Source: Candidatus Atribacteria bacterium (lineage in GTDB: Bacteria; Atribacterota; JALVIU01). Taken from it: a DNA stretch of 12,105 nucleotides. The first letter of the stretch is position 1, and every line of letters begins with the position of its first letter. The stretch is from positions 1-12,105 of the forward strand of contig JALVIU010000197.1 of NCBI GenBank assembly GCA_027028665.1, in the 5' to 3' direction. The notes below the pieces were generated by a model. It did not search any database. It was not told the DNA's origin and saw nothing but the letters and a program-made list of their open reading frames with translations. A program made the position numbers and the translations under genes. This document shows, one piece after another, positions 1-6,344 of this stretch.

Positions 1-222
1 TTAGAGGAGAGAAAAGATCCAAGGGGAAAGAGTTATTACTGGATAGGTGGTGAACCCCCATCTGGAATGTTGGAAGAGGGTACAGATATATTTGCCATAT
101 CTGAAGGGTTTATCTCTGTAACCCCTCTTTCTCTGGATTTTGTAAATTATGACCTTCTCCATACCCTTCACGAGGAGATAGGAGAGTTTATAACCCTTGG
201 AGGAATTATAGATGGGAAATGA
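1..222 (+). CDS. surE: 5'/3'-nucleotidase SurE, C-terminal part (partial)
   Basis: The gene enters from the left edge, and only its last 73 codons are visible (stop TGA at 220-222). SurE is a metal-dependent cytoplasmic phosphatase acting on nucleoside monophosphates and often linked to stress survival. The visible part has the family's C-terminal signature: an Arg-x-Asp-Pro-Arg-Gly stretch, then Tyr-Tyr-Trp-Ile-Gly-Gly, Gly-Thr-Asp, and the block Gly-Phe-Ile-Ser-Val-Thr-Pro-Leu with a following Leu-Asp. The metal-binding N-terminal half lies outside the window. Its last 11 bases overlap acyP, and pcm lies one gene downstream. The surE-pcm pairing is known from many bacteria, including E. coli, which supports the call. 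Start, length and promoter cannot be seen. Confidence 0.9.
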   Translation, partial: LEERKDPRGKSYYWIGGEPPSGMLEEGTDIFAISEGFISVTPLSLDFVNYDLLHTLHEEIGEFITLGGIIDGK

Positions 223-499
223 AAAGTATAAGACATGTCATATCCTTGTATCAGGTATAGTTCAAGGTGTGGGATATAGGTATTATACACTAAGAAAAGC
301 CGGTGCCTTAGGTCTTACCGGTTTTGTAAGGAATCTCCCGGATGGTAGGGTAGAGGTAGAGGTGGAGGGAGAAGAATCAGTGATCCAGGAGTTTATAGGT
401 TTTCTCAGAAGGGGACCTATAGGTGCACATGTATATGATGTACAGGTAGAGTGTTATGAATATAGAAATAGATATATCGATTTTAGAATAAGATATTAG
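212..499 (+). CDS. acyP: Acylphosphatase
   Basis: A 95-residue protein of normal family length (about 90-100). Acylphosphatase hydrolyses carboxyl-phosphate bonds in small acyl phosphates in the cytoplasm. The signature loop Val-Gln-Gly-Val-Gly-Tyr-Arg spans residues 17-23, with Tyr in place of the common Phe. Arg23 is the expected phosphate-binding arginine. Gly-Phe-Val-Arg-Asn supplies the catalytic Asn41, followed by Asp-Gly-Arg-Val-Glu-Val. The ATG at 212 is preceded by GGAGGA at 199-204 with 7-base spacing, a strong site lying inside surE, so the 11-base overlap with surE looks real. It lies between surE and pcm in one transcription unit. Acylphosphatase genes are common in thermophiles and anaerobes, but its physiological substrate here cannot be read from context. 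Confidence 0.93.
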   Translation: MGNEKYKTCHILVSGIVQGVGYRYYTLRKAGALGLTGFVRNLPDGRVEVEVEGEESVIQEFIGFLRRGPIGAHVYDVQVECYEYRNRYIDFRIRY

Positions 500-514
500 G
501 TCTTTGAAATAGTT

Positions 515-1138
515 ATGGAATGGATAAACCGTCAACTTTTGGCAAGAGGTATCAAGGATAGCAGGATATTAGAGGCATTTAGGAAGGTCCCAAGGGAACT
601 TTTTGTCCCTTCACATATGAGGGCATTTATAGAAAATGATACAGCTATACCCATAGGATATGGACAGACCACATCTCAGCCTTATATAATCGCCCTTATG
701 ATTCAGCATCTTGGGCTTAAAGGAGATGAGAAGGTATTAGAGATCGGGACAGGTTCAGGCTATCAGACTGCCATCCTTTCACATCTTGCGAAAGAAGTTT
801 ATAGTATAGAGATAATACCAGAGCTTGCAGATGATGCAATAAAGAGAATAGAGAAGCTCGGTATAAAAAATGTACATATATTTGTAAGAGATGGGATAAA
901 TGGGCTCCCAGAATATAGCCCTTATGATGCAATTATCGTATCTGCATATGCCACATTTGTACCCCCTTCTCTTTTGGAACAGTTATCATCCCAGGGTGGT
1001 AGATTGGTCATCCCTATAGGTAATCCTTCCATCCAGCATATCTATGTTATAGAGAAACATGGGGATAAGATAAAGAAAGAGAGATCAGTTCCCTGTCTCT
1101 TTGTACCCCTTAGAGAAGAAGGGCTCGAATATGAATAA
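515..1138 (+). CDS. pcm: Protein-L-isoaspartate O-methyltransferase
   Basis: A 207-residue cytosolic enzyme that methylates isoaspartyl residues in damaged proteins with S-adenosylmethionine, starting their repair. Family motifs appear in order: Val-Pro-Arg-Glu-Leu-Phe-Val-Pro near residue 25-32, the Pro-Ile-Gly-Tyr-Gly-Gln-Thr-Thr-Ser-Gln-Pro-Tyr segment near 47-58 that is diagnostic for PCMT, and the SAM-binding motif I Glu-Ile-Gly-Thr-Gly-Ser-Gly-Tyr-Gln beginning at Glu76. A Gly-Gly-Arg-Leu-Val-Ile-Pro-Ile-Gly segment follows in the C-terminal third. Length is typical. The ATG at 515 is 15 bases after acyP and lacks a clear Shine-Dalgarno sequence, so translation may depend on ribosomes arriving from acyP. 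Its end overlaps the next gene by 8 bases. With surE it forms the familiar repair and survival pair. Confidence 0.95.
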   Translation: MEWINRQLLARGIKDSRILEAFRKVPRELFVPSHMRAFIENDTAIPIGYGQTTSQPYIIALMIQHLGLKGDEKVLEIGTGSGYQTAILSHLAKEVYSIEIIPELADDAIKRIEKLGIKNVHIFVRDGINGLPEYSPYDAIIVSAYATFVPPSLLEQLSSQGGRLVIPIGNPSIQHIYVIEKHGDKIKKERSVPCLFVPLREEGLEYE

Positions 1139-2813
1139 GACCTTAAGGGCAAAGGATATAATGACTACCTATGTAAAGACTGTCTCTCCTGATATGAAGA
1201 TAAAGGATGTCTGGGAAAAGATGACAGACTATGGTCATACAGGCTTCCCTGTAGTGGATGGAGGAAAGGTAGTGGGGATCGTTACACGGTCAGACCTTGA
1301 TAGGGCATTGAGGCATAACCTTACAGAAAGAAGGATAGAGGAGTTTATGTCACGTGGCCCTATATTTGTTAGCCCTTATGAGGATGTGGAGACGATAAAA
1401 GATATCTTTTTAAGATATGGGATAGGGCGTGTGCTTGTAATGGAGGGTGATAGGCTCCTGGGGATAATAACCCGAACAGACCTTCTCCAGGCAGACAGGA
1501 TTGATCTTTATGATAAAGAAAAGGAAGAGAGTATTTATGTAAAAAAAAGGATGCAGGATATACTCCCCTCTTCTATCTTAAGGCTTCTTGAGGAGCTTGG
1601 AAAAATAGGTGATGAATTTGGATATCCTGTTTTTATAGTAGGGGGGATAGTAAGGGATATACTTTTAGGATATAAAAATCTGGATATAGATATAGTAGTA
1701 GAGGGGGATGGAATAAGATTTGCTATAGGCATAAAGAGATATTTTGATGTAGATGTAAAGGTTTTTCCCGATTTTGGTACAGCCTCTTTGAGGTTTAAAA
1801 ATGGCCTAAGGTTTGATATTGCTACATCTCGACTTGAATTTTATGACTATCCTGGTGCCCCTCCAAAGGTAGAGGTTACATCTATAAAGAAGGACCTTTA
1901 TAGAAGGGATTTTACTATAAATGCACTGGCTATTCAGATAAACCCTGAACAGTTTGGAAAATTGTTTGATTTTTTTGGTGGTCGATATGACCTTGAACAT
2001 AAATTGATAAGGATACTTCATAATCTAAGCTTTGTAGAAGACCCTTCTCGTATATTAAGGGCTATAAGATTTGAGACAAGATACGATTTTCGTATAGAGG
2101 ATAAGACACTCTATTTTCTGGAAAAAGCAGTTTCTGAAAATTATATAGAAAAGATCAAACCTCCTAAGCTAAAGGAGGAATTTTTTTATATATTGGGGGA
2201 GGAAAACCCGTTAAAACCTATAGTACGGCTTTATAACCTTGGGGTACTTTCCAGGATATTTCCAGATCTCTCTATGGATCCACTTTTACAGGATAGTATC
2301 TCTGGGGTTATTTCAAAGAGAGAAAAATATAAAGATATGGTAAAATTATCATATACATACTTTTTTATAATACTTAATTTTGTAAGAGATATAAAAAGTA
2401 TAGAATATATACTCAATAAGTTTTCCATGCCAGAACTATATAAAGAGAAAATAAAAAAGGTATATCTAAATAAGAAGAGTATATATAGAAATTTAGAGAA
2501 TGCAAAGAGAAATAGTGAAATATTTAAGATTCTTTACGAATATCCACTTGAGATATTGGTAATGTTGGGGGCCCTTTCTCCATCAGAGGAGGTGAAGGAA
2601 AAGATAGATAGATATATATTTGAATTAAAGGGTGTGAGACCTATCCTTAGAGGCCGGGATATACTTGCCCTTGGTCTTAAGGAGGGAAAGGCAGTGGGAT
2701 ATGTGCTTGAGAGACTGAGGGATATGAGATTGGATGGAGAAATCTTGACCAAAGAAGATGAACAAGAGGCGGCCTTGCATCTTATAAAGAAAGCAAAGGA
2801 GAGATACAAGTGA
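1131..2813 (+). CDS. tRNA nucleotidyltransferase / poly(A) polymerase with N-terminal CBS pair
   Basis: A 560-residue protein. Residues about 7-125 form two CBS domains, each ending in the pattern Gly-Ile-Val/Ile-Thr-Arg-x-Asp-Leu. Residues about 165-390 are a class II nucleotidyltransferase head: Gly171-Gly172-x-Val-Arg-Asp176, the catalytic pair Asp185-Ile-Asp187, Arg258-Arg-Asp-Phe-Thr-Ile-Asn-Ala, and the nucleotide-selecting Glu303-Asp-x-x-Arg307. The C-terminal part is helical and ends with a segment typical of the family. It should add CCA, or only C or A residues, to tRNA 3' ends; sequence alone does not tell which. Well-known relatives in anaerobes and Aquifex are much longer because a DHH domain precedes the CBS pair; that domain is absent here. 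I chose ATG 1131, with AGAAGAAGGG just upstream and an 8-base overlap with pcm, over an upstream TTG at 1101. A neighbouring tRNA gene, trpS, fits the role. Confidence 0.88.
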   Translation: MNKTLRAKDIMTTYVKTVSPDMKIKDVWEKMTDYGHTGFPVVDGGKVVGIVTRSDLDRALRHNLTERRIEEFMSRGPIFVSPYEDVETIKDIFLRYGIGRVLVMEGDRLLGIITRTDLLQADRIDLYDKEKEESIYVKKRMQDILPSSILRLLEELGKIGDEFGYPVFIVGGIVRDILLGYKNLDIDIVVEGDGIRFAIGIKRYFDVDVKVFPDFGTASLRFKNGLRFDIATSRLEFYDYPGAPPKVEVTSIKKDLYRRDFTINALAIQINPEQFGKLFDFFGGRYDLEHKLIRILHNLSFVEDPSRILRAIRFETRYDFRIEDKTLYFLEKAVSENYIEKIKPPKLKEEFFYILGEENPLKPIVRLYNLGVLSRIFPDLSMDPLLQDSISGVISKREKYKDMVKLSYTYFFIILNFVRDIKSIEYILNKFSMPELYKEKIKKVYLNKKSIYRNLENAKRNSEIFKILYEYPLEILVMLGALSPSEEVKEKIDRYIFELKGVRPILRGRDILALGLKEGKAVGYVLERLRDMRLDGEILTKEDEQEAALHLIKKAKERYK

Positions 2814-3457
2814 TTGATACTATATTTAGATTTGCATGGAGTATACCTTCCCTTTTGTTTGCAATTACCATACATGAGTATGCACATGGGATGATGGCAG
2901 ACTATCTTGGTGACCCTACCCCGAGACTTTCAGGTAGGCTTACACTTAATCCGATAGCTCATCTTGATCCTATTGGTGCTATTTCGTTGCTTATTTTTAG
3001 ATTTGGATGGGCAAAGCCTGTCCCCATAAACCCTTTGAATTTTAAAGACTATAGAAAGGGCATGATACTTACAGCCCTTGCAGGACCTTTTTCAAACTTT
3101 GTTTCTGCATTTTTATTTTCCTGGGTATTTAAGTTTTCTATGCATCTTCTTGCACATATCCCTGAGGCAGGCATGTCTAATATAGCCTCTATATTTGCAA
3201 GGGGATGGCTTATCCTTTTGGTAAATGGTGTAATCTTTAATCTTGTACTTGCCATCTTTAACCTTATACCAGTCCCACCCCTTGATGGTTCTATGGTGCT
3301 TTTTGCCCTTCTTCCTGCAAGATGGGAATATGAGATAGAGAAGTATAAATCATATAGTTATATTATACTTATTCTGCTTGTTTTCACAGGTACAATTAGC
3401 AAGATTCTATACCCTGCTTTGAACTTCTTTATTGGCACATTCAATCTATTATATTAA
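2810..3457 (+). CDS. Site-2 protease family (M50B) membrane metalloprotease
   Basis: A 215-residue integral membrane protein with about five or six hydrophobic segments. The zinc motif His22-Glu23-Tyr-Ala-His26 lies in the first segment. The second metal-ligand motif, Asn-Leu-Ile-Pro-Val-Pro-Pro-Leu-Asp-Gly, places Asp159 in a later segment, as expected for intramembrane metalloproteases. The conserved Pro-Arg-Leu-Ser-Gly-Arg-Leu-Thr-Leu-Asn-Pro stretch and a Gly-Trp-Ala-Lys-Pro-Val-Pro-Ile motif mark the short YwhC-like subgroup that lacks PDZ and CBS domains. The substrate is unknown. The start is GTG at 2810, overlapping the previous stop as GTGA, with AAAGGAG at 2795-2801 well spaced. This subfamily commonly sits just upstream of trpS in anaerobic bacteria, as here. 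Confidence 0.9.
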   Translation: MIDTIFRFAWSIPSLLFAITIHEYAHGMMADYLGDPTPRLSGRLTLNPIAHLDPIGAISLLIFRFGWAKPVPINPLNFKDYRKGMILTALAGPFSNFVSAFLFSWVFKFSMHLLAHIPEAGMSNIASIFARGWLILLVNGVIFNLVLAIFNLIPVPPLDGSMVLFALLPARWEYEIEKYKSYSYIILILLVFTGTISKILYPALNFFIGTFNLLY

Positions 3458-3471
3458 AGGAGGAAAGATGT

Positions 3472-4455
3472 ATGAAAAGCTTGTTTAGTGGGATGAGGCC
3501 TACAGGCAAACTTCATATCGGGCATTATTTTGGTGCGTTAAAAAATTGGAAAAAACTTCAGGATGAGTATAAATGCATATTTGGGGCAATGGATTTACAT
3601 GCACTTACCACCTCTTTTGAAGATACAGATAAGATAGGTGAAAACATTATAGATATGATAATAGATTGGCTTTCTGTAGGGCTTGATCCTAATAAGGCAA
3701 CATTTATGATACAGTCTCATGTAAGGGAGCACTCAGAGCTCCATCTCGTTCTTTCTATGCTTACACCTCTGCCCTGGTTACAAAGAAATCCAGTCCTTAA
3801 GGAACAGGTAAAATCTTTAAACCTTGGAGACTCCTTTAGCTATGGGTTATTGGGTTACCCTGTACTTATGGCTGCAGATATTCTCTTGTATAAATCAGAT
3901 ATTGTACCTGTTGGAGAGGATCAAGTGCCACATATAGAGATAACCCGAGAGATAGCTCGGAGATTTAATTTTTACTATAAAGAAATATTTCCTCTTCCCA
4001 AGCCAAAACTTACTGAGACTCCCAGGATTCCTGGTGTGGATGGAAAAGAAAAGATGAGTAAGAGCCTGGGGAATCATATACTTATATCTGAGCCAAAAGA
4101 GAGTCTTGAAAAAAAGGTGATGAGTATGGTTACTGATCCACAAAAAATTCGCCTTAAAGACCCGGGACATCCTGAGGTGTGTACAGTATTTTATTTCCAT
4201 AAGATGTTTAACAAAGAAGAAGTGTCTCAGATAGAGGAGGATTGCAAGAAAGGGGCATTGGGATGTGTAGCATGCAAGAGAAACCTTGCGAAGAAAATAT
4301 ATGAATACTTTGCTCCTATAAGAGAGAAAAGGGCAAAGTATGAGAATGACCCAGATCTCGTAAAGAATATAATAAGAGAAGGAGAGAAGAAGGCAAGAGA
4401 GATTGCCTCATCCACAATGGACGAGGTAAGGGAAGCCATGAAAATGAGTTACTAA
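3472..4455 (+). CDS. trpS: Tryptophanyl-tRNA synthetase, probable [4Fe-4S]-binding type
   Basis: A 327-residue class Ic synthetase that charges tRNA-Trp with tryptophan using ATP. The HIGH motif is Leu14-His-Ile-Gly-His18 and the KMSKS motif is Lys194-Met-Ser-Lys-Ser198. The bacterial Pro-Val-Gly-Glu-Asp-Gln segment lies between them. In the anticodon-binding region, cysteines 237, 258, 265 and 268 form Cys-x20-Cys-x6-Cys-x2-Cys. Thermotoga maritima TrpRS binds a [4Fe-4S] cluster through a nearly identical set (as I recall Cys-x22-Cys-x6-Cys-x2-Cys) at the same place and has the same length, so cluster binding is likely. AAAGGAGG at 3456-3463 sits 8 bases before the ATG at 3472. A closer ATG at 3468 is out of frame and stops after six codons. 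The gene ends one base before rluB. Confidence 0.95.
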   Translation: MKSLFSGMRPTGKLHIGHYFGALKNWKKLQDEYKCIFGAMDLHALTTSFEDTDKIGENIIDMIIDWLSVGLDPNKATFMIQSHVREHSELHLVLSMLTPLPWLQRNPVLKEQVKSLNLGDSFSYGLLGYPVLMAADILLYKSDIVPVGEDQVPHIEITREIARRFNFYYKEIFPLPKPKLTETPRIPGVDGKEKMSKSLGNHILISEPKESLEKKVMSMVTDPQKIRLKDPGHPEVCTVFYFHKMFNKEEVSQIEEDCKKGALGCVACKRNLAKKIYEYFAPIREKRAKYENDPDLVKNIIREGEKKAREIASSTMDEVREAMKMSY

Positions 4456-4456
4456 T

Positions 4457-5185
4457 ATGGAAAAGATGAGATTAAATAAATTTATCGCACTTTCTGGTAT
4501 TACATCCAGGAGAAAGGCAGATATCCTCATACAGGAGGGTAGGGTAAAGGTAAATGGGAAGCTGATTACAAAACTTGGTACAGTTGTTGATCCTGAAAGT
4601 GATAAGGTAACAGTAGATGGTCGTCTTATCACCCTACCTACAAAGGATGTATACATCGCCCTTAATAAACCAAAAGGGTATGTAACTACTATGGATGATG
4701 AATTGGGAAGAAAGAGTATCGCTACTTTGTTCCCCAACTTTCCTGTAAGGATCTTTCCTGTGGGGAGATTGGATATGGATACAGAGGGGCTCTTATTTCT
4801 TACAAATGATGGTAGATTTTCATACATTGTGACACATCCGAGATTTGAGATAGAGAAGGAGTATAAGGTCTGGGCAGAGGGTGTAGTAGGTGAGGAAGAT
4901 ATAAAGAGATTGAAAAAGGGTGTATTTGTTGAGGGAAGGGTGGTAAGACCCAAATCAATAGAGATCTTAAAGGTTGACAGAAAAGCTACAATCTTGAGGG
5001 TTGTTATTACTGAAGGAAGAAAGAGAGAGATACGAAGAATGTTTCATTATATAGGACATGATGTAAAAAGGCTTATAAGGTTGAGGATAGGGTCTGTAAA
5101 ATTAGGTGATCTAAAGAGTGGGAGATATAGAGATCTTACACCTTCTGAGGTAGAGTGGTTTTTCAAAAGGGGAGGGAAAAGATGA
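4457..5185 (+). CDS. rluB: 23S rRNA pseudouridine synthase, RluB/RsuA family
   Basis: A 242-residue enzyme of the RsuA/RluB/E/F family, which converts a specific uridine in rRNA to pseudouridine. Residues about 3-60 form an S4 RNA-binding domain (Arg-Leu-Asn-Lys-Phe-Ile-Ala, Ser-Arg-Arg-Lys-Ala-Asp, Gly-Arg-Val-Lys-Val-Asn-Gly). The catalytic motif is Gly103-Arg-Leu-Asp106-x-Asp-Thr-Glu-Gly-Leu-Leu, with Asp106 the nucleophile. The C-terminal Thr-Glu-Gly-Arg-Lys-Arg-Glu-Ile-Arg-Arg-Met block is also diagnostic. RluB is the likely subtype given the trpS...cmk neighbourhood, where it acts on 23S rRNA, but RsuA or RluE specificity cannot be excluded by eye. The start is either ATG 4457, one base after trpS, or ATG 4466. 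Neither has a strong Shine-Dalgarno sequence, so termination-reinitiation from trpS is likely. Confidence 0.9.
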   Translation: MEKMRLNKFIALSGITSRRKADILIQEGRVKVNGKLITKLGTVVDPESDKVTVDGRLITLPTKDVYIALNKPKGYVTTMDDELGRKSIATLFPNFPVRIFPVGRLDMDTEGLLFLTNDGRFSYIVTHPRFEIEKEYKVWAEGVVGEEDIKRLKKGVFVEGRVVRPKSIEILKVDRKATILRVVITEGRKREIRRMFHYIGHDVKRLIRLRIGSVKLGDLKSGRYRDLTPSEVEWFFKRGGKR

Positions 5186-5700
5186 AACAGGGACTTATTC
5201 AGGTATATACGGGAAATGGAAAGGGAAAGACTACAGCTGCTTTAGGGCTTGCCCTCAGGGCATGTGGTCATGGATATAAGGTAGCTATGGTGCAGTTTAT
5301 GAAAAAGAATGAGTCATATGGAGAGGTGCAGGCCTCTAAATATCTTTCAGGTTTTTCCCTATTTCAGTTTGGGCGAAATGTATTTGTGAAGAGAGATCCC
5401 GATAAGATTGATATTGAGCTTGCAAAAGAGGGTCTTTTGTTTGCAAAGGAGTTAATGCAGAAAAAAGAATATGATATATTAATATTGGATGAGATAAATG
5501 TGGCATTGGATTTTGGGCTTCTTACAGAAGAAGAGGTGCTTGAACTTCTGGATGAGAAACCACCTAATATGGAGCTTATTTTAACCGGGAGATATGCAAA
5601 GGATAGTATAGTAGAAAGGGCTGACCTTGTAACAGAGATGAAGCAGATAAAACACCCTTATGAAAAGGGAATTATGGCAAGGGAGGGGATTGAGTTTTGA
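5182..5700 (+). CDS. cobO: Corrinoid (cob(I)alamin) adenosyltransferase, CobA/CobO family
   Basis: A 172-residue cytosolic P-loop enzyme that transfers the adenosyl group of ATP to cob(I)alamin or cobyrinic acid diamide, making the coenzyme B12 form. The P-loop Gly11-Asn-Gly-Lys-Gly-Lys-Thr-Thr18 directly follows the Ile-Gln-Val-Tyr-Thr segment typical of this family. Later come Val-Gln-Phe-Met-Lys, Asp-Ile-Leu-Ile-Leu-Asp-Glu-Ile-Asn (Walker B-like) and Leu-Ile-Leu-Thr-Gly-Arg-Tyr-Ala. The C-terminal Glu-Met-Lys-x-Ile-Lys-His-Pro-Tyr-x-Lys-Gly-Ile-x-Ala-Arg-x-Gly-Ile block is characteristic. I chose ATG 5182, which overlaps the rluB stop as ATGA and follows AGGGGAGGG at 5168-5176. A longer reading from GTG 5155 would add nine unconserved residues. 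No other cobalamin gene is nearby, so its presence in this housekeeping run is unexplained. Confidence 0.93.
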   Translation: MKQGLIQVYTGNGKGKTTAALGLALRACGHGYKVAMVQFMKKNESYGEVQASKYLSGFSLFQFGRNVFVKRDPDKIDIELAKEGLLFAKELMQKKEYDILILDEINVALDFGLLTEEEVLELLDEKPPNMELILTGRYAKDSIVERADLVTEMKQIKHPYEKGIMAREGIEF

Positions 5701-6344
5701 AAAAGATGGTGATAACTATCGATGGTCCTGCTGCTTCAGGAAAGAGTACTATTTCTTATCTTCTTGCCCAGAGATGTGGCTTTAACCATTTAAGTACTGG
5801 CATATTTTATAGGGCACTATCCTACTATATGATAAAAAAGAACCTAAGTGAGGAGTATTTTTTGGATATACTGGAGACATTGCAAATAGATATGGTCTTC
5901 CCTGATAAGGTAAAGGTAGAAGAATTTATAATAGAGGAGTCATTGCTTCACTCTATGGATATCTCCAATATGGCATCAAGGATCGCCAAGATAGAAAAGG
6001 TAAGAGATTTTCTTTTAGGGATCCAGAGAAAGATCATAGGAAGAGGAAATATCGTAGCAGATGGAAGGGATGTAGGTACTGTAGTCTATCCTGATGCAGA
6101 TTTTAAGTTTTTCCTTACTGCATCCTCTTCAGAGAGGGCAAGAAGGAGGCTTTTGGAACTTGGTTTACCTATCGATAGATTTGATGAAATAAGAAAAGAG
6201 ATAGAAGAGAGGGACAAAAGGGATAAGTTAAGGGATGTGGCACCTCTTATACCTGCATATGATGCATATATTATAGATTCTACTTATAGGACAAAGGAAG
6301 AGGTAGTAGATATGATGTATTCTATTATCACAAGAGGGATATGA
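5697..6344 (+). CDS. cmk: Cytidylate (CMP/dCMP) kinase
   Basis: A 215-residue cytosolic kinase that phosphorylates CMP and dCMP with ATP. The P-loop is Asp9-Gly-Pro-Ala-Ala-Ser-Gly-Lys16-Ser-Thr. The CMP-binding insert contains Ser-Asn-Met-Ala-Ser-Arg-Ile-Ala, Val-Arg-x-Phe-Leu, and Ala-Asp-Gly-Arg-Asp-Val-Gly-Thr-Val-Val-Tyr-Pro-Asp-Ala. The lid region has Arg-Asp-Lys-Arg-Asp and the end has Pro-Ala-Tyr-Asp-Ala-Tyr-Ile-Ile-Asp-Ser-Thr. One oddity is the substrate loop, which reads Leu-Ser33-Thr-Gly-Ile-Phe-Tyr-Arg where most bacterial enzymes have Asp before Thr/Ser-Gly. The start is most likely TTG 5697, which overlaps the cobO stop as TTGA and lies 8 bases after AGGGAGGGG at 5680-5688. ATG 5706 would be 17 bases from that site. 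Cmk beside ispH is a familiar arrangement. Confidence 0.92.
   Translation: MKKMVITIDGPAASGKSTISYLLAQRCGFNHLSTGIFYRALSYYMIKKNLSEEYFLDILETLQIDMVFPDKVKVEEFIIEESLLHSMDISNMASRIAKIEKVRDFLLGIQRKIIGRGNIVADGRDVGTVVYPDADFKFFLTASSSERARRRLLELGLPIDRFDEIRKEIEERDKRDKLRDVAPLIPAYDAYIIDSTYRTKEEVVDMMYSIITRGI

Noticed and set aside
1101-1130. Upstream TTG start for the CBS/nucleotidyltransferase gene
   Set aside because: It would deepen the overlap with pcm to 38 bases and add ten unconserved residues; ATG 1131 has a good ribosome site.
2534-2887. 117-codon - strand frame across the CCA enzyme/M50 junction
   Set aside because: Ser-rich translation without any family pattern, opposite two real genes.
3468-3485. 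ATG at 3468 as trpS start
   Set aside because: Out of frame with trpS and meets a stop after six codons.
4408-4953. 181-codon open frame on the - strand opposite the end of trpS and most of rluB
   Set aside because: It is Ser/Thr/Phe-rich with no motif and lies entirely against well-conserved genes; it is a shadow produced by purine-rich coding strands.
5155-5181. Upstream GTG start for cobO
   Set aside because: The nine extra residues precede the conserved family N terminus, whereas ATG 5182 has a strong ribosome site and an ATGA overlap.
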